Made by a program: the position numbers and the translations under genes. Shown here in pieces: positions 21,230-23,905 of a stretch of 23,905 nt of DNA. The stretch spans positions 1 through 23,905 of the forward strand of contig JBJEQH010000241.1 in the NCBI GenBank assembly GCA_051881655.1. Reading direction: 5' to 3'. Each line of letters opens with the position of its first letter. Position 1 is the first letter of the stretch. This DNA comes from Heritagella sp051881655 (GTDB lineage Bacteria; Bacillota; Clostridia; Oscillospirales; Acutalibacteraceae). The notes beneath the pieces are model-generated. The model saw only the letters and a program-made list of their open reading frames with translations. It did no database searches and was not told the origin of the DNA.

Positions 21230-22183
21230 TTATTCCGTTTTGCCCATGGTCATGAAGTGGTCCATCGGCCCGTACAGTTTGTTAAGCAGCGCCAGCTCCT
21301 CGGGATTATAGAAGCTGCACTTGCCCTGGGTGTAATATTTCGCCACTTCCACAGCGTAGCGGGCCGCGCTCTCCACGTCATTGCCGTGGGAAGCGCCGGT
21401 GGCACAGCCGGCCACAGCCTGCTCGACGGTAATGGCCACGCCCACCACGGGGGCATGGGTGGCGGTGGCGGGCTGCAGAATGCTGTTCAGATGGTGCAGG
21501 CCATTGCCATAGGGGGTGATATCCTGCTGGGCCAGGGCGAACACGGCGGGCATTTTTCCGGTCACGCGGATCATCGTCTCCACCAGGTCATCGCTGACGG
21601 CCAGAATGTAGCCGTCCTTCACCGTGGGGGAGATGGCAAAACCGTTGACATTGATGATCTTGTTGCCCTTGGTGGTGTCGATGGTCAGAATGGCGTCCAT
21701 GCGGGGGTCTACCTCGTACTTGTTCATGGCCACCATGTCGATGGGCGAGCCCATAAACGGCACGGGGTCGTGCGGGGCCGTGGGGGCATGGGGGCAGATG
21801 TGGGTGCAGATGATGGTGTCGCCCGGCAGTACATCGCCGTTCTTCTTCATTTCAGCCAGCTTCAGACCGGCAGTCAGAGCGGCCAGCGCACCGTCGCCGT
21901 CCGAGACAAAGCCGATCATTTCCGGACGGGCGCCCAGCCCGCCCAGGCGGCCGATGATGCCCATGGTGGGAGCGGTGCCGCCGCTGGATTTGCCGTTGGT
22001 GCCCTTGATCAGGATGCAGATGCAGTCAGTGGTGCCCTTCTTGCCGTTATCGTCGGTGCCTTCTACGGTGTGGACGGTTACTTCATCCGCGCCGCGCTCC
22101 AGCATCAGTTTTTTCACTTCTTCGCCGCAGGCCTGGGGACGATCCAGCATGTCGAAAAGTTCCAGCATTTGTTTGTAAAGCAT
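21230..22183 (-). CDS. DUF1177 family protein
   Basis: The 317-residue protein matches what I know of the DUF1177 family, which has no established function. Conserved-looking parts are TNGKSSGGTAPTMG (residues 62-75), GFVSDGDGALAAL, the histidine-rich GDTIICTHICPHAPT, and the late GNDVESAARYAVEVA. The Asp and His clusters suggest a metal site and the overall pattern recalls zinc hydrolases of the M20/M28/M42 type; that is inference. No signal peptide or membrane segment is present. AGGAGG lies 10 bases before the ATG. In other genomes such genes are, as I recall, found with AroM and DUF917 genes, as here. Confidence 0.8.
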   Translation of the reverse strand: MLYKQMLELFDMLDRPQACGEEVKKLMLERGADEVTVHTVEGTDDNGKKGTTDCICILIKGTNGKSSGGTAPTMGIIGRLGGLGARPEMIGFVSDGDGALAALTAGLKLAEMKKNGDVLPGDTIICTHICPHAPTAPHDPVPFMGSPIDMVAMNKYEVDPRMDAILTIDTTKGNKIINVNGFAISPTVKDGYILAVSDDLVETMIRVTGKMPAVFALAQQDITPYGNGLHHLNSILQPATATHAPVVGVAITVEQAVAGCATGASHGNDVESAARYAVEVAKYYTQGKCSFYNPEELALLNKLYGPMDHFMTMGKTE

Positions 22184-22230
22184 GATTCAAATTCCTCCTG
22201 TTGATGAATCCATAAAAATAGTAATAGGTA

Positions 22231-22277
22231 GAAAAAACAGAAAAGCGGCGGGTTTTTGTAAAAACCCGGCGACTTCT
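22231..22277 (-). terminator. Terminator-like hairpin between DUF917 and DUF1177 genes
   Basis: GGGTTTTT/AAAAACCC (22260-22267 with 22250-22257) pairs perfectly around a 2-base loop, and the flanking GTCGCC/GCCGC arms extend the stem with mismatches. A T-rich run with six consecutive T follows on the minus strand (22232-22237). It starts about 20 bases after the DUF917 stop and would reduce transcription into the rest of the operon. Confidence 0.6.
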
Positions 22278-22279
22278 CC

Positions 22280-22285
22280 ATTATA
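22280..22285 (-). promoter_or_regulatory. Isolated TATAAT upstream of the DUF1177 gene
   Basis: A perfect TATAAT on the minus strand lies just before the hairpin at 22231-22277, but the -35 position 17 bases upstream (TGGTAA, which includes the DUF917 stop) is poor. If active, transcripts would begin with the hairpin. Confidence 0.25.
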
Positions 22286-22301
22286 CAGCAAAATCCCGAT
22301 T

Positions 22302-23372
22302 TTACCAGAGCGATTTGCCGATAATTTTCTCCGCCTCGCGGAAAGAGGCTTCTTCGCGCATTCCCTCGCCCAGAATCAGCTCGCTGCGGGGGACGGAGAC
22401 CACCGTGACCTGCCGGCCGTTCTGAATCTGCGCGCTGGACAGCACCTCGCCGGTCTCCCGGTCCAGGGTGACCATCAGATCCGGGAAGGTGGCCAGGCGC
22501 TTTCCGTTCTTTTCGGCGCACATGTACTCGTTCCAGAAGGTCAATTCGCACCCGTCCACCGTTAGAGCGCCCACGTCGTACCCGCCGCGGGTGGTCAGGG
22601 TGTATCCTTCCACGCACCCCTGCGCCAGAACGGATAGGGTGAACAGCGAGGAGAGACCCTTCAGAATCTCCTCTCCGCTGCCCTCATGCTGCAAAAAGAT
22701 TTTTCCCACGCCGATGGCCTGCCGGATAGCGCCGGGGGCCCCGTGCTTTTTCACATAGCCGGCCTGCACCCCGTTGCGCAGCACGGCCACCAGGCCGCCG
22801 GCTTCGTCCGCCGCCAGGCGCACCAGATGGGACACCACATCCATGGGCCCGGCGGCACACAGCTCGGTGGAAAGACCCAGGGCCGGGTTGCCGCCCGCAG
22901 CCGCCTGTACGCTGACAAACCCGGGAACCTGCCCCAGTCCCATACTGCCCATCTGGCCCGTGGGATGAGCCCGGCCGTTGCAGGGGGCATCCACCAGGGG
23001 AATCCCTGTCAGGGCCGAGAGCAGCCAGCCGTTGGCCGTGCTGCCGCCGCCGTTTTCACAGGTGATGATGCCCTGTACCGGCAGCCCGCGGCCGGTGTAC
23101 AGCTCCATAGTGCGGCGCACCTGGTCATTGTCGGCATAGCCGTTTTTGGCGGCCGGGGCGCCCACCATCGAAGCAGTGGCCAGCAGGGCGTCCTCGGGCA
23201 GGGCCTCGATGGGCAGCAGCGTCAGGGGCTTGCCGCAGGAGAGCACATCCTGCACGGTTTTCAGGCCGCCCCGCAGGCCGCCGCCTCCGCCGCCGCCGAG
23301 AAAGGCGCCGCCGTATACGGCCGCACGCATGGTGGGCTCGTCCATCTGAATGGGAGAAGGGGTCAGGCACAT
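22302..23372 (-). CDS. DUF917 family protein (S-methyl thiohydantoin desulfurase-like?)
   Basis: The 356-residue protein has the DUF917 pattern: an N-terminal glycine run (residues 26-32), ENGGGSTANG (106-115), IPLVDAPCNGRAHP (124-137), and a long C-terminal domain with DRETGEV-type strands. As I recall, Pfam renamed this family after an S-methyl thiohydantoin desulfurase, so a role on a cyclic amide is possible but unproven here. Many members have D-x-D-x-x-GRAFPE; here the second Asp and the final Glu are changed, hinting at a divergent subgroup. The ATG at 23372 is chosen because AAGGAGG lies 8 bases upstream; the longer open frame to 23618 crosses the promoter. It heads the operon. Confidence 0.82.
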   Translation of the reverse strand: MCLTPSPIQMDEPTMRAAVYGGAFLGGGGGGGLRGGLKTVQDVLSCGKPLTLLPIEALPEDALLATASMVGAPAAKNGYADNDQVRRTMELYTGRGLPVQGIITCENGGGSTANGWLLSALTGIPLVDAPCNGRAHPTGQMGSMGLGQVPGFVSVQAAAGGNPALGLSTELCAAGPMDVVSHLVRLAADEAGGLVAVLRNGVQAGYVKKHGAPGAIRQAIGVGKIFLQHEGSGEEILKGLSSLFTLSVLAQGCVEGYTLTTRGGYDVGALTVDGCELTFWNEYMCAEKNGKRLATFPDLMVTLDRETGEVLSSAQIQNGRQVTVVSVPRSELILGEGMREEASFREAEKIIGKSLW

Positions 23373-23398
23373 GGGAAAATCCTCCTTGGCTCTTTTGT

Positions 23399-23408
23399 TT
23401 TGCGCAAA
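23399..23408. promoter_or_regulatory. Palindrome in the DUF917 leader
   Basis: TTTGCGCAAA is a perfect 10-bp palindrome between the promoter and the DUF917 start. TTTGCGCA recurs at 23478-23485. The pair could be an operator with two sites or, in RNA, arms that pair with each other. Confidence 0.35.
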
Positions 23409-23445
23409 TTCCTTTTCCTTTAATATAGTAAAACAGCAGGGCGGT

Positions 23446-23493
23446 AAAAAAGGAAAGCCCGCCGGGGAAAGAACGGCTTTGCGCACAGCCGGC
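23446..23493 (-). promoter_or_regulatory. Possible attenuator in the DUF917 leader
   Basis: On the minus strand AAAGCC (23475-23480) can pair with GGCTTT (23454-23459), and TTTTTT (23446-23451) follows two bases later, a weak terminator shape. Competing pairings exist: GCCGG (23489-23493) with CCGGC (23461-23465), and GCGCAAA (23478-23484) with TTTGCGC (23402-23408), which overlaps the left arm of the terminator. The stems are short, so this is a candidate only. Confidence 0.3.
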
Positions 23494-23505
23494 ATTTTCT
23501 CCCTT

Positions 23506-23534
23506 ATTATAGAGAAGAGAGCGGGGAATGACAA
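23506..23534 (-). promoter_or_regulatory. Promoter of the DUF917-DUF1177-AroM operon
   Basis: On the minus strand TTGTCA (23529-23534) and a perfect TATAAT (23506-23511) are separated by exactly 17 bases, close to the sigma-A consensus. The leader to the DUF917 start would be about 125 bases. A CCCCTT/AAGGGG inverted repeat lies just upstream of the -35 box (near 23535-23550) and could bind a regulator. Confidence 0.8.
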
Positions 23535-23549
23535 CCCCTTTTGGAAGGG

Positions 23550-23905
23550 GAAATCCATTTTCCTGCAAGCCGGGCTGCCCTCAAAAATCACGCCGCGAAA
23601 AAAAGGGGAGAAATCCATCGGGCAGGGCGGGTGCGGGGTGAGGAACGTGAAAGTGCATGGAAAAACGCATCTTTATTCGTGCATTTTGCCAGTGGGAGAA
23701 GGAGAAGAGGACGAAAAAATTCGCAAGAATCCGGTTATAGGGAAGGAGAAAAGTACCATAGCTATTTTTTATGCGGTTTTTTGCATTTTTTGCCGTTTTC
23801 CATGTGGAGAAGAGGAAACGGACAGATAAAAAAAGAAGGAACCATGCCGGTTTTTGTCAATTGTCACAAAAACGCGAAGGACGGTAAATATGAATTTTGG
23901 GAGTG
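23550..23905. other. Right-end region without a recognisable gene
   Basis: The stretch is AT-richer than the operon and has no convincing coding sequence on either strand. It contains an inverted repeat GTTTTTGT/ACAAAAAC around 23850-23875. An ATG at 23891 preceded by AAGGA stays open to the edge of the window for five codons, so a plus-strand gene may start there, but this is too short to call. Confidence 0.4.

Noticed and set aside
23350..23829. Plus-strand open frame of 159 codons at the right end
   Set aside because: It begins antisense inside the DUF917 gene, crosses that gene's promoter and has no ribosome site or family-like sequence.
23891..23905. Possible gene start at the right edge
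   Set aside because: Only five codons are visible, which is not enough to call a coding sequence.

Overview
The window looks like chromosome of a GC-rich Gram-positive anaerobe of the class Clostridia, most likely an Oscillospiraceae-type gut bacterium. The reasons are strong AGGAGG ribosome sites, TATAAT-type promoters with a TG extension, intrinsic terminators, and a block of housekeeping genes known from Firmicutes (c-di-AMP receptor DarA, HolB, RicT, TrmN6, RsmI). Apart from the first two genes, every gene called with confidence lies on the minus strand. No tRNA, rRNA, insertion sequence, prophage or CRISPR array was seen.

Layout: (a) 1-1691 is an accessory patch with two related small membrane-anchored proteins and a fragment of a third copy bounded by a 55-bp direct repeat. 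(b) 1775-8857 is a conserved housekeeping block. Read in the minus direction it runs AGCS-type transporter, Orn/Lys/Arg decarboxylase-like enzyme, DarA, HolB, RicT, a 56-residue ferredoxin, TrmN6, RsmI. This matches the Bacillus subtilis yaaO-tmk-yaaQ-yaaR-holB-yaaT-yabA-yabB-yazA-yabC order with tmk, yaaR, yabA and yazA missing and a ferredoxin added. (c) 8984-12635 holds an AI-2E family transporter with its own promoter and terminator, and a two-gene unit of a zinc phospholipase C-like protein and an Atg22/UMF1-type MFS transporter. (d) 12851-18614 holds an M20D amidohydrolase, a GH42 beta-galactosidase and a GH36 alpha-galactosidase, pointing to use of galactosides. (e) 18731-23372 is the most unusual part: a DUF917 protein, a DUF1177 protein, two tandem AroM-family paralogs and an M29/COG2309-type metalloenzyme, transcribed in that order from a near-consensus promoter at 23506-23534.

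Region (e) is my candidate for a poorly described system. The two AroM copies each keep two cysteines placed as in cofactor-independent Asp/Glu/hydantoin racemases. The neighbours are metal-dependent hydrolase-like or cyclic-amide enzymes, and the next unit begins with an amidohydrolase. A catabolic route for an unusual amino acid, hydantoin or thiohydantoin is a reasonable guess, but no substrate can be read from the sequence and no dedicated transporter lies in the window. The leader and the intergenic gaps of this operon carry several hairpins that suggest regulated expression.

The two stretches of more than 300 bases without a gene are 1-374 (promoters and an operator-like palindrome) and 23373-23905 (leader and promoter of the DUF917 operon, then sequence in which little can be recognised).
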